Of a stretch of DNA of 64,000 nucleotides, positions 1 to 8,819 are shown in pieces (the first letter of the stretch is position 1; each line of letters begins with the position of its first letter). The notes beneath the pieces are model-generated. The model was not told where the DNA came from. It searched no databases and was given only the letters and a program-made list of their open reading frames with translations. Origin of the DNA: Bacteroidota bacterium (GTDB lineage Bacteria > Bacteroidota > Bacteroidia > Bacteroidales > JAAUTT01); assembly GCA_030706405.1 (NCBI GenBank), contig JAUZOO010000004.1, positions 434,765 through 498,764 of the forward strand, written 5' to 3'. The position numbers and the translations under genes were made by a program.

Positions 1-243
1 AAGCTTCGATTTGGACGATACCAACCTGGGCATCTTTCCGGTAACCCGTTCTACGTCTTCGGCAAAAAGACGGGCTGTTTTTTTCACAGCAACAAAATCG
101 GCAGTATCGAAACAAACCGATGCTAGGGCTTTTTCAGAAGCAATCGGAAAATCGGAGCTATTTTTTTGTGACTGTTTGTTAACCTCGATTTGAGAGAACA
201 GAATACGAGGTATAAGCAATAAAAAGGATAATATATATTTCAC
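1..243 (-). CDS. GH115 alpha-glucuronidase, N-terminal part (cut by window edge)
   Basis: This is the 5' end of a gene that runs off the left edge; 81 codons are visible. It starts with GTG at 243, since an in-frame TGA lies shortly upstream, and opens with a hydrophobic signal peptide (KYILSFLLLIPRILFSQ). The following residues, around positions 46-76, read DTADFVAVKKTARLFAEDVE then RVTGKMPRLV. That is the typical N-terminal domain of GH115 enzymes, also seen in the two complete GH115 genes of this window. GH115 enzymes remove alpha-1,2-linked (4-O-methyl)glucuronic acid from xylan and are usually periplasmic in Bacteroidota. The catalytic part is outside the window, so function rests on the N-terminal domain only. 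Confidence 0.75.
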   Translation of the reverse strand, partial: MKYILSFLLLIPRILFSQIEVNKQSQKNSSDFPIASEKALASVCFDTADFVAVKKTARLFAEDVERVTGKMPRLVSSKSKL

Positions 244-598
244 ACTCTTAATTTTTCAAATGGAATAATCGTTGAGATCAATGCTAGTTTTCGAATGCTA
301 TTTCACATATAGTTTATACACTACAGCAATTTCATTCAGAGCAATACCGGGTTACCAATTTCCAAACGGTCGTCATTTTGGTTCCATTTTCGGCATAAAG
401 CCCTCCGCCGCCGGCATAGTTGATATCTTCGCCTCCTATCAAATCCTTACTGATGGTTATTCCCTTTATCCGGACATCCACTAAAAAAATGTACATGGAC
501 AAACCTGTTTAACTGCAGCAAAAACATCGATCCGACAAACTCTACTAGTTCCATCGTTCACTTTTACTTTATGGCAACTGAGCTTGAGGTCTGCCGGG
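244..598 (-). other. 355-bp gap with possible gene remnant
   Basis: No convincing gene. On the minus strand there are two neighbouring open stretches in different frames. One begins right after the esterase stop at 599 and reads SPADLKLSCHKVKVNDGTSR before ending near 481. The other is a 54-codon frame from ATG at 496 to TGA at 332, containing GGEDINYAGGGGLYAENGTK. The residue composition looks protein-like, so this may be the frameshifted tail of a lost secreted protein. I do not recognise the family. A small genuine gene at 332-496 is possible but unsupported. Confidence 0.25.
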
Positions 599-1468
<870 letters not shown>

Positions 1469-1484
1469 TTAAAATTCGAAAGAA

Positions 1485-1520
1485 TGCACTTTACCAAAAG
1501 AGAGCATTTGATAAAGTGCA
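1485..1520 (-). promoter_or_regulatory. Intercistronic hairpin upstream of SGNH esterase
   Basis: Inverted repeat: TGCACTTTA (1485-1493) pairs with TAAAGTGCA (1512-1520). After one C/A mismatch, CAAA (1495-1498) pairs with TTTG (1507-1510), leaving an 8-nt loop. It lies 54 nt after the GH3 stop and 35 nt before the esterase start on the minus strand. No T-run follows in the direction of transcription, so an mRNA processing or stability element, or an operator, is as likely as a terminator. Confidence 0.45.
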
Positions 1521-1573
1521 ATAAAAACAATATAAACGTGTTGGAGATTTTTTAAGGCGTCAACGACTTAAGT

Positions 1574-4165
1574 TTACAGTACTGTAACTTTAGTCATTTT
1601 CAAATCTTTATTATCGGAGCTATTTCCATACAAAATTTCATATTCTCCGGCAGTTACAGTCATCGTACCACGTGACCGGTCGAAGAATTCGAATGATGTA
1701 TAAGGTAAGTTGATAGCTGCCTGTCCAGTTTTCCCAGCAGCAACCTCAACCCTTTGAAATCCCTTTAAGGTTTTAAGCGGGCCTTCAGCATCGTTTACTT
1801 TACGTACGTAAACCTGAACGATTTCTGTTCCATCTCGTTTGCCGGTATTGGATACTGGTATGGAAATCTCAATAGTTTCATCAGCTTTAATTGATGTTTT
1901 ACTGAACTTGGCATTACCAATCGAAAAGTTGGTATAACTCAAACCATAACCAAACGGGAAAAGAGGATCGGACATAAAACGGTAGGTACGGCCTTTCATG
2001 GAATAATCTTCAAAACCAGCCAATTGTTGAATGTTTTTGTAGAAAGTTATAGGCAATTTACCCGATGGGTTATAATCACCAAAGAGCACATCGGCAACAG
2101 CCTGACCTCCGGATTCGCCGCCATACCAAGCCTGAAGGATAGCATCACAACTTTGGGTTTCGGGTACTAAGCCCATAGCCGAACCTGAACAATTCACAAA
2201 CACAACCTTCTTACCGGCTTGTTTCAAAGCTTTTAAACATTCGCGTTGCACTTCAGGAAGTTCTATATCGGTACGGTCTCCCCCTTTGAATCCGGGGAAA
2301 TTAACAGGCATTTCCTCTCCTTCCAGTTTTGAAGATATACCTCCTGCAAAGATTACCACATCTACGCCCTTAAGCTTTTGGATAAGAGCGTCGTATTTAA
2401 CCTGAACCTCTTTGCCAAAATTCAGACCAAGGCTGGCGGTCCAGTTTTCTATCTGCCTGAAACGGGCTTCGATTTTATATTCTTTGCCTTTTTCAACCTT
2501 ATATACTACACGTTTAGGAAGTGGTCTCCACATACGAATTGTGGAAAGTGTATCTCCATTTACCAGAAGCTCGAATGCTCCACAGGCTTCCAGTTTAAAC
2601 ACAATCTCGCCCGATTCTGAAGGTCTGTAAACTGTTTCGTATTTTCCGGAGAAATTCTCCAGATGAACACCCGGGCCAAATTCATGCTGCCCATCAGTGG
2701 TTAAATTTATTGGATCAGTTATTTGTTTGGTAGCTACAACATCTCCGCTAAACTCCCGGTTATTCCAATAGGTAGCTTTTATACCTTTTTTACCATCGAT
2801 GGAACATTCTCCAAATGCGGATTCTGTAACCTTATTCTCAATCAGGTCACACCCCTTGTCATATACAATCTTGTCGGCTGATAATTTAGCCTTTATCCCA
2901 TCCAAAATAGTAACGGTCTTAACAGGTGTTCCGTTATAATTTCCCCACATAAGAGGCTTATCATCGGCATTAGGCCCAATTACTGCAATCTTTTTTACTG
3001 ATTTAGACAACGGCAGAATACTGTTCTTATTCTGTAATAGAGTCATCGATTTTCGAGCTATTTCCAACGCAAGTTTCTTATGTTCATCAGAATTGACGAT
3101 TGAAGCAGGAATTTTCGACCAGGGCACCAATGCATCATCGTCCATTTCGCCCAAATCAAAACGTCCAACCAACAGGCGCATCAAGTGCAAGTTTATTTCA
3201 TCTTCTTTAATCAGACCTTTTGAAACTGCGTCGGGTAATTTCTTATAAGCATAACCAAACCCGCATTCCACATCGGTACCGGCCAATACGCCTTTAGACG
3301 CTGCGTGGGTAGCATCGGACGATACTTTATGATTATTATAAAAATCGGCGATAGCACCACAATCGGACACTACAAGGTATTTGAAGCCCCAATCGTTGCG
3401 AAGAATATTTTGCAGTAACCGGGAGTTTCCGCAGCAAGGTTCATCGTCCAGTCGCTGATAAGCGCACATCACCTCGCGCACATCGGCCTCCTTAACCAAC
3501 GATTTAAACGCGGGAAGATAGGTTTCCATTAAATCGCGCGGATCGACATTGTTAAGATTGAGCGTATGGCGATTCCATTCGGGTCCGGAATGAACGGCAA
3601 AGTGTTTTGCACAGGCCAAGAGTTTTTTATATTTAGCATCGGAAGGGCCTTGCAGTCCTTTTACTACCGAAACACCCATGCGCGAGGTCAAATAAGGATC
3701 TTCCCCGTATGTTTCCTGCCCGCGTCCCCAGCGAGGATCACGGAAAATATTGACATTGGGAGTCCAAACCGAAAGGCTAAGGAACCGCTTGTTTTCCTGT
3801 CCCTTTTGCCTTGCTTCGTTGTATTTGGCGCGCGTTTCGTCCGAGACAGCGGAGAAAACCCGATAAATCAGTTCATCGTCGAACGAAGCAGCCATACCAA
3901 TTGGTTCGGGGAAGACAGTAACATTGTCGTTATTGGCGAGGCCATGCAGGGCTTCGCTCCACCAGTTGAACTTTTTAATACCCAAACGCGGGATAGCATC
4001 GGATATATCGCACATCAAAGTTGCTTTCTCGCTTAAAGTTAAACGGGATATTAAATCTTTGGCTCTTTGTTCAGAGTTTAAATTAGGATTTTTAAAAGGC
4101 ATTTGCTGTGCCCATAGATGTGCCGAAATTACTAGGCTTAAGGCAATTAGTAATCTACTTTTCAT
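1574..4165 (-). CDS. GH3 beta-xylosidase/beta-glucosidase with PA14 insertion
   Basis: An 863-residue secreted enzyme; the signal peptide ends near ...LWAQQ (about 20). The GH3 (alpha/beta)8 domain covers about 30-340, with WWSEALHG at 68-75, RDPRWGRGQETYGEDPY at 142-158, the KHF triad at 187-189 and the nucleophile Asp268 in VVSDCGAI. The C-terminal alpha/beta sandwich is interrupted by a PA14 module at about 460-595 (GIKATYWNNREFSG). A fibronectin-III-like domain closes the protein. WWSEALHG and the PA14 insert are usual in xylan-related GH3 enzymes, so hydrolysis of beta-xylosides from xylo-oligosaccharides in the periplasm is the best guess. Beta-glucosidase or arabinosidase activity cannot be excluded by sequence. 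It is 83 bp downstream of the GH31 gene and probably co-transcribed with it. Confidence 0.93.
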   Translation of the reverse strand: MKSRLLIALSLVISAHLWAQQMPFKNPNLNSEQRAKDLISRLTLSEKATLMCDISDAIPRLGIKKFNWWSEALHGLANNDNVTVFPEPIGMAASFDDELIYRVFSAVSDETRAKYNEARQKGQENKRFLSLSVWTPNVNIFRDPRWGRGQETYGEDPYLTSRMGVSVVKGLQGPSDAKYKKLLACAKHFAVHSGPEWNRHTLNLNNVDPRDLMETYLPAFKSLVKEADVREVMCAYQRLDDEPCCGNSRLLQNILRNDWGFKYLVVSDCGAIADFYNNHKVSSDATHAASKGVLAGTDVECGFGYAYKKLPDAVSKGLIKEDEINLHLMRLLVGRFDLGEMDDDALVPWSKIPASIVNSDEHKKLALEIARKSMTLLQNKNSILPLSKSVKKIAVIGPNADDKPLMWGNYNGTPVKTVTILDGIKAKLSADKIVYDKGCDLIENKVTESAFGECSIDGKKGIKATYWNNREFSGDVVATKQITDPINLTTDGQHEFGPGVHLENFSGKYETVYRPSESGEIVFKLEACGAFELLVNGDTLSTIRMWRPLPKRVVYKVEKGKEYKIEARFRQIENWTASLGLNFGKEVQVKYDALIQKLKGVDVVIFAGGISSKLEGEEMPVNFPGFKGGDRTDIELPEVQRECLKALKQAGKKVVFVNCSGSAMGLVPETQSCDAILQAWYGGESGGQAVADVLFGDYNPSGKLPITFYKNIQQLAGFEDYSMKGRTYRFMSDPLFPFGYGLSYTNFSIGNAKFSKTSIKADETIEISIPVSNTGKRDGTEIVQVYVRKVNDAEGPLKTLKGFQRVEVAAGKTGQAAINLPYTSFEFFDRSRGTMTVTAGEYEILYGNSSDNKDLKMTKVTVL

Positions 4166-4248
4166 GATATAATAATTTAAGATGATTTAATGTTGTAAAA
4201 TAGTTTTATTGAGCTATACTTATGATTATTAGGATTTAAAACAAATTA

Positions 4249-6867
4249 TTACTTTGACATTGATTTGATTTCGACTTTCTTTCCGATGTAGGAAGTACCC
4301 TTTTTCAACGTACTTGCAGTTATTCCTAACCCTTCGGATTCATTCACAAAAACGATATTAAAAACACGCTTCGCTAAGCAACCCTGATAATCTCCTTGTC
4401 TGTTTCCAATGGTTAAAGTTTGACGCTGCTCGTCCCACTTAAAAGAAATAATTGTATGTTTTCCTTTTTCATAGTTATAATTATCACCTTCATCTTCGTA
4501 TAAATCGAATTTGGCATCGGCTCCTTTATATACACGGATTTCGAGCGTGTCGGCAGATTTTTCGCCGGTATATTGGATTAGCTTACCCATTGAAATAATG
4601 GAACCTGCTTTAACAAACAGAGGTATTTTATCCAAGGGAGCATCTGTTTTGATGGTCTGTCCACCGTTAAAGCGTTTGCCGGTCCAGAAATCATACCACT
4701 CAGCTGGTTTAGGCAGATAAACATTCCATTCGGTAACATTCGGTTCTGTAATAGGAGCTGTCAACAGAGATTTTCCGAACAAATATTCAAAAGGTTCGTT
4801 AACAGCAGCTGTATCTTCTCTGAAATCCATCACCAACGGGCGCATCATAGTCGATCCGTTTTTGGCCACCTGCCAGGCTTCGGAATAAATATAGGGTAGC
4901 AAGCGGTAGCGAAGGTTCATCATCTTCCGCATATTGTCTTCTACTTTCTGACCATATTTCCATGGCTCGGTTTCTGTCATGTAACCATGAATGCGGAAAA
5001 TCGGGTTTAAGGCTCCCCATTGATACCACCGGGTAAGCAACTCATGATACTTTTCATCGGTATATTGCGAATTTCCGGGACGAAAGAACCCGCCTATGTC
5101 GGTTGTCCAATACGGCATACCAGTAATGGTATAGTTTAATCCTGCCACAATCTGTCGTTTATAGGCATCCCATGTTCCGCCGATATCGCCCGACCAGTTA
5201 ATAACACCATATCGTTGCTGGCCAAGGAACGCCGAACGGGTAAGAATGCAAACCCGCTTATCGGAAGAGGCTTCACGTTGGCCTTCGTACACCGCCTGAC
5301 TGACCATTAAAGGGTAGGTTAGACGGTAAAAATCGCCAGAGCCCATATGAGTTTTTGTCCCTTTTAAAGCATCATTTTCGGGTTCAACTGCATCCATCCA
5401 CCACGAATCGACGCCATTGTCAAACATATTTATCTTCAATGTATTCCAGTATGCTTTTCTGGTTTCAGGATTGAAATAATCTAACCATTTGGTGTCGGGA
5501 ATAAAACGGTTCTTAGCTACATACTCTTTACCAATTGTTGAGTTTTTATCCGGGTTCGACCAGATTGAGATGTTGAAATGGGCGTTCATATCGTGCAATT
5601 CCTTGATAAAGCCCGATGGGTTGGGGTAATTCTTTTCATCGAACTGAGGAACTCCCCAGCCTCTGTTACCCCAATATTGCCAATCCTGCACAATGACATC
5701 CAACGGAAGGTTTCTTTTTCGGAACTCTTTAACTGTTTCTACAAGGTGAGTTCCTGACGTGTAACGTTCGCGGCACTGCCAAAATCCATAAGCCCATTTC
5801 GGGAACATAGGTGCGTTACCCGAAAGATTACGGTATGTTGCAATTACGTTGTCTGCCGATGGGCCATAAAATACTACATAGTCCAACATTTTAGAAACCG
5901 GCGACCGGAATGTTGTTGAGTTTTCGACCTGTTTCCACGATAACCTGGGTTTGTTGTCCGATTTACATATCAATTGCACCTGATGTTCGCCAGCCTTCAA
6001 CTTAACCAACGTACCGGCAGTCGGCGGTAGCCACATGTTGCTTTGGTCGAGGCATGGCTTTCCGTCAATTACCACAAAGTGACGGTTGCCCATATCGCCT
6101 AAATCGAGGGATATGGAATATTCACCATCGGCAGGAACAGTAAGCTTGCCGAGGTAAAGCGATTGATTTTGCGATACTTTTTGAGTTCCGGCTGTAGTTG
6201 TAACTTCGGCCATCTGGTTGTTGCCTAACGATTGCTCTTGTTTTTTGAGTGTTACAAAATTGTCTACCGGATTAAAGTCGGTAAGCCCGTACTGATGCCA
6301 TAGCAAACCGTAGCCTTTGCTAGAGTAAATAAAAGGCATAGCAATTTGCGTGTTTACCTGAGTGAGGCGACGAGCTATGTTTTTTAAATTATACTGACCA
6401 TCTTGAAATTGCCCCAAACCGAATATATATTCATCTGAGGGTGATTCAAAACTCTGCTCAACCGCAAAACAAGCTTCGCCCTTAATAGAATCGGGAGTAA
6501 GCTTTCGGGTACCTGCTTTTTCGCTCAAGAATACCTTGCCAGCATTATCGGCATACGACAATTTGCCTGTTTGTTTATCCAACGATACAATAATCTTTTT
6601 GGCTTTAATTTCAAGTTTGGAAGGCGAATCAATAACTTGAAAGCCGGGAATTGAAATACCCGAAGTAAAAACAAGCTCCGGCAGATTTCCTTCTGTTTCT
6701 TTGTAGAATTTGATCCTTACGGCATTCTCTGTCAAGGGAGAAATACTGAGTGTTCCGTTCGATAGAGTAATGTTTACTCTGTCGGGCAGTTGTTTAAAGT
6801 CTTTCACAACTTGCCCGTGGCAAAGAAGAGGGAAAAGACTAACTATTAAAAAGAATTTTAATTTCAT
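4249..6867 (-). CDS. GH31 alpha-xylosidase-like enzyme with PA14-type insertion
   Basis: 872 residues with a signal peptide (...LLCHGQ, about 19). An N-terminal beta-sandwich covers about 20-225, followed by a PA14-like insertion at about 230-315 (YLGKLTVPADGEYSISLDLG). The GH31 barrel follows, with nucleophile Asp492 in WWMDAVEPE and acid/base Asp561 in NWSGDIGG, then C-terminal beta domains. The PA14 insertion and WWMDAVEPE resemble GH31 alpha-xylosidases of Bacteroidota xylan and xyloglucan loci. With no xyloglucan enzymes here, terminal alpha-xylose on complex heteroxylan is the plausible target; alpha-glucosidase is the alternative. A strong hairpin precedes the start by about 25 nt. Confidence 0.93.
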   Translation of the reverse strand: MKLKFFLIVSLFPLLCHGQVVKDFKQLPDRVNITLSNGTLSISPLTENAVRIKFYKETEGNLPELVFTSGISIPGFQVIDSPSKLEIKAKKIIVSLDKQTGKLSYADNAGKVFLSEKAGTRKLTPDSIKGEACFAVEQSFESPSDEYIFGLGQFQDGQYNLKNIARRLTQVNTQIAMPFIYSSKGYGLLWHQYGLTDFNPVDNFVTLKKQEQSLGNNQMAEVTTTAGTQKVSQNQSLYLGKLTVPADGEYSISLDLGDMGNRHFVVIDGKPCLDQSNMWLPPTAGTLVKLKAGEHQVQLICKSDNKPRLSWKQVENSTTFRSPVSKMLDYVVFYGPSADNVIATYRNLSGNAPMFPKWAYGFWQCRERYTSGTHLVETVKEFRKRNLPLDVIVQDWQYWGNRGWGVPQFDEKNYPNPSGFIKELHDMNAHFNISIWSNPDKNSTIGKEYVAKNRFIPDTKWLDYFNPETRKAYWNTLKINMFDNGVDSWWMDAVEPENDALKGTKTHMGSGDFYRLTYPLMVSQAVYEGQREASSDKRVCILTRSAFLGQQRYGVINWSGDIGGTWDAYKRQIVAGLNYTITGMPYWTTDIGGFFRPGNSQYTDEKYHELLTRWYQWGALNPIFRIHGYMTETEPWKYGQKVEDNMRKMMNLRYRLLPYIYSEAWQVAKNGSTMMRPLVMDFREDTAAVNEPFEYLFGKSLLTAPITEPNVTEWNVYLPKPAEWYDFWTGKRFNGGQTIKTDAPLDKIPLFVKAGSIISMGKLIQYTGEKSADTLEIRVYKGADAKFDLYEDEGDNYNYEKGKHTIISFKWDEQRQTLTIGNRQGDYQGCLAKRVFNIVFVNESEGLGITASTLKKGTSYIGKKVEIKSMSK

Positions 6868-6891
6868 TTTGTAGTTGTTTCATGAATTATG

Positions 6892-6929
6892 GAATAAAGT
6901 TGCGGTTTGGATTAACCACAACTTTATTC
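6892..6929 (-). promoter_or_regulatory. Strong intercistronic hairpin between GH29 and GH31
   Basis: GAATAAAGTTG (6892-6902) is perfectly complementary to CAACTTTATTC (6919-6929). After one C/A mismatch, GGTT (6904-6907) pairs with AACC (6914-6917) around the 6-nt loop TGGATT. That gives 15 paired positions out of 16. It sits about 60 nt after the GH29 stop and 24 nt before the GH31 ATG. No poly-T follows on the minus strand. On the plus strand it is followed by ATTTTATT, but no plus-strand gene ends here. An attenuator, RNA-processing or mRNA-stability element fits best. Confidence 0.6.
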
Positions 6930-6989
6930 ATTTTATTAGGTTACTTATTATCGGAAACACCCTTTTTTGAAAGCCCGTGTCAGAAGCTG

Positions 6990-8765
6990 TTATTCAACCT
7001 TAAACACAACAGATGTTGCGAAAGGCATTTTCGCAGGACACGTGATAGCGAGGCCGTCAGCGTCCAGTTTCCATTGCAATTTACCGTTGTATCCAAGCAG
7101 CTTCACATCTTTAATAGGCTTGCTAAAGTATTTTGCATCTGTACCGAGCGATTTGATCTTCAACTGCGTTCCAGGTGCCGGCACGTTCATACAAAATGCG
7201 TAAAGAGCACCGTTTTTACCAATTGTAAAGCGGATGTCTTGAGCATCGAACTTGAATTCTGCATGTCTACGAGTCAATCCTCCACCTGGAAGCATCTTCA
7301 ACTTGCCGTTGATTTGTTCTCCTTCTCCGGGAATCGTCCATGCGTGGCTCCCATAAACTGCTTCACCATTTCGACGCATCCAAACACCAACTTCTTTCAA
7401 CATCTTAACGCTCCCTTCATCCAACGATCCGTCAGGCAAAATAGAAATACACAATGCTGCATTACCGTCGCGGGCGATGGCTTCGATAATATACCGAATC
7501 ATCATTCCTGAATCGTAGGTAAAACCCGGCGCATAAAACCAGTCACCAACCGGTGCTTCAGCAATCCATGGTTGATCTGTTTTGATGTCGGCCGGAACGC
7601 CAAATTCCTCGGTGTTCACCGTGCCATTGGTCTTTTTTCGGAATTTCACGATGCTGAAAGTGTTCACCGTGCCACGTTTTTTGAGCGTACGGTTGTAGTA
7701 ATCGGCAATCACCGTTTGCATGGCATCGGCTTTGAGACCAGTACCAGTTCCATTACCAGTGAAGGGACCTTGAACCGTACCATCGGTATAAATGAAATCA
7801 GGGTCGTAATGTTGTACCACATCCATCATCCGTAAAGCCCACTGAGTGGCATACCATTTAGCATATTCGAGGTGATTGGTGAAGATACCTGCCGGTGCCG
7901 GAGACCATTCAGATGCTGCTTTTTGAGCAACACCTTTATACTCGCGTAAGTTAATGCCATAAAGTAAACGAGGATCATAGCCTTCCCACCATTTACCCTT
8001 GCCATCGGCTAGCGTCAGATTACCATCATAAGGTACACCCTTTTTGTCGCCATCTTTATCGCTGCCAAAAGCCGTTTGCCACCACCACCAGGTATATTCA
8101 TGATGAAAAGTTACGCCATAATGCATTCCATTGGCACGACAAGCTTTCGCCCACTCTCCGATTAAATCACGCTTTGGGCCGATATTTACGGAATTCCAAG
8201 GTTGATACTTTGAATTCCACATATCGTAATTGTCGTGATGCACCCCTTGAATCATCAGAAAACGAGCACCTGCTTCTTGATAAAGTTTTGTAAGTGCAGC
8301 CGGATTAAGTTTTATCGGATTCCAATCGCGAAGCACTTCCTTATACCCAACTTCGGATGGGTGGCCGTATTTCTTGAGATGATTTTTATAGGCAGTAGTA
8401 CCGGGGGTGTATAGCTTACGCGCATACCAGTCACCACTTTCACCTGCTGATTGTGGACCAAAGTGAACCCAAATACCAAACTTAGCTTCGCGAAGCCACG
8501 CCGGTTCTCCGGGATAATTCTTCTCTATGGATTCCCACGTGGGGGCGTATGGCCCTGAGGCAATAGGAATATCCAGCTTCATTTCGGGAAACGTTCTCCA
8601 GTCGCCCATTGGCACACTATCAATAGGTAGCTTGGCCGGGATAATCGGAATGGGAGCATACGGAGCCGAGTATGGAGTTATTTTTAACTTTTCAGCCTTT
8701 TTTTGAGCGTTTACACTCAAAAATATTACCATAAAAAGAAATACGGTATTAATAACTTTTCGCAT
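6990..8765 (-). CDS. GH29 alpha-L-fucosidase-like enzyme (first copy)
   Basis: 591 residues with a signal peptide ending ...SVNAQ (21). The GH29 barrel starts near 90: LREAKFGIWVHFGPQS at 91-106, GVHHDNYDMWNS at 174-185, and the likely nucleophile Asp328 in DFIYTDG. The acid/base is not assignable by eye. A C-terminal beta-sandwich covers about 490-591. GH29 enzymes hydrolyse alpha-L-fucosides, and some members accept alpha-L-galactosides. Since grass xylan carries L-galactose rather than fucose, the locus suggests removal of a terminal L-sugar from a side chain, but specificity is not readable. The gene follows GH115 with a 54-bp gap. Confidence 0.9.
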   Translation of the reverse strand: MRKVINTVFLFMVIFLSVNAQKKAEKLKITPYSAPYAPIPIIPAKLPIDSVPMGDWRTFPEMKLDIPIASGPYAPTWESIEKNYPGEPAWLREAKFGIWVHFGPQSAGESGDWYARKLYTPGTTAYKNHLKKYGHPSEVGYKEVLRDWNPIKLNPAALTKLYQEAGARFLMIQGVHHDNYDMWNSKYQPWNSVNIGPKRDLIGEWAKACRANGMHYGVTFHHEYTWWWWQTAFGSDKDGDKKGVPYDGNLTLADGKGKWWEGYDPRLLYGINLREYKGVAQKAASEWSPAPAGIFTNHLEYAKWYATQWALRMMDVVQHYDPDFIYTDGTVQGPFTGNGTGTGLKADAMQTVIADYYNRTLKKRGTVNTFSIVKFRKKTNGTVNTEEFGVPADIKTDQPWIAEAPVGDWFYAPGFTYDSGMMIRYIIEAIARDGNAALCISILPDGSLDEGSVKMLKEVGVWMRRNGEAVYGSHAWTIPGEGEQINGKLKMLPGGGLTRRHAEFKFDAQDIRFTIGKNGALYAFCMNVPAPGTQLKIKSLGTDAKYFSKPIKDVKLLGYNGKLQWKLDADGLAITCPAKMPFATSVVFKVE

Positions 8766-8819
8766 AATTAGCTGTATATTATATGTTTATTACAACAAAA
8801 CTCTAAATCTATTGCAATT

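Noticed and set aside
1-6. HindIII site AAGCTT at the exact start, possibly a clone end
   Set aside because: Other HindIII sites occur inside the window (for example near 25442 and 57701), and a window edge at such a site proves nothing about biology.
3566-4036. 156-codon plus-strand open frame
   Set aside because: Antisense to the conserved GH3 catalytic domain; shadow.
6882-7511. 209-codon plus-strand open frame opposite the GH29 gene
   Set aside because: It lies almost entirely antisense to a clear GH29 coding region, has no recognisable domain and a Cys/His-rich composition typical of a shadow frame.
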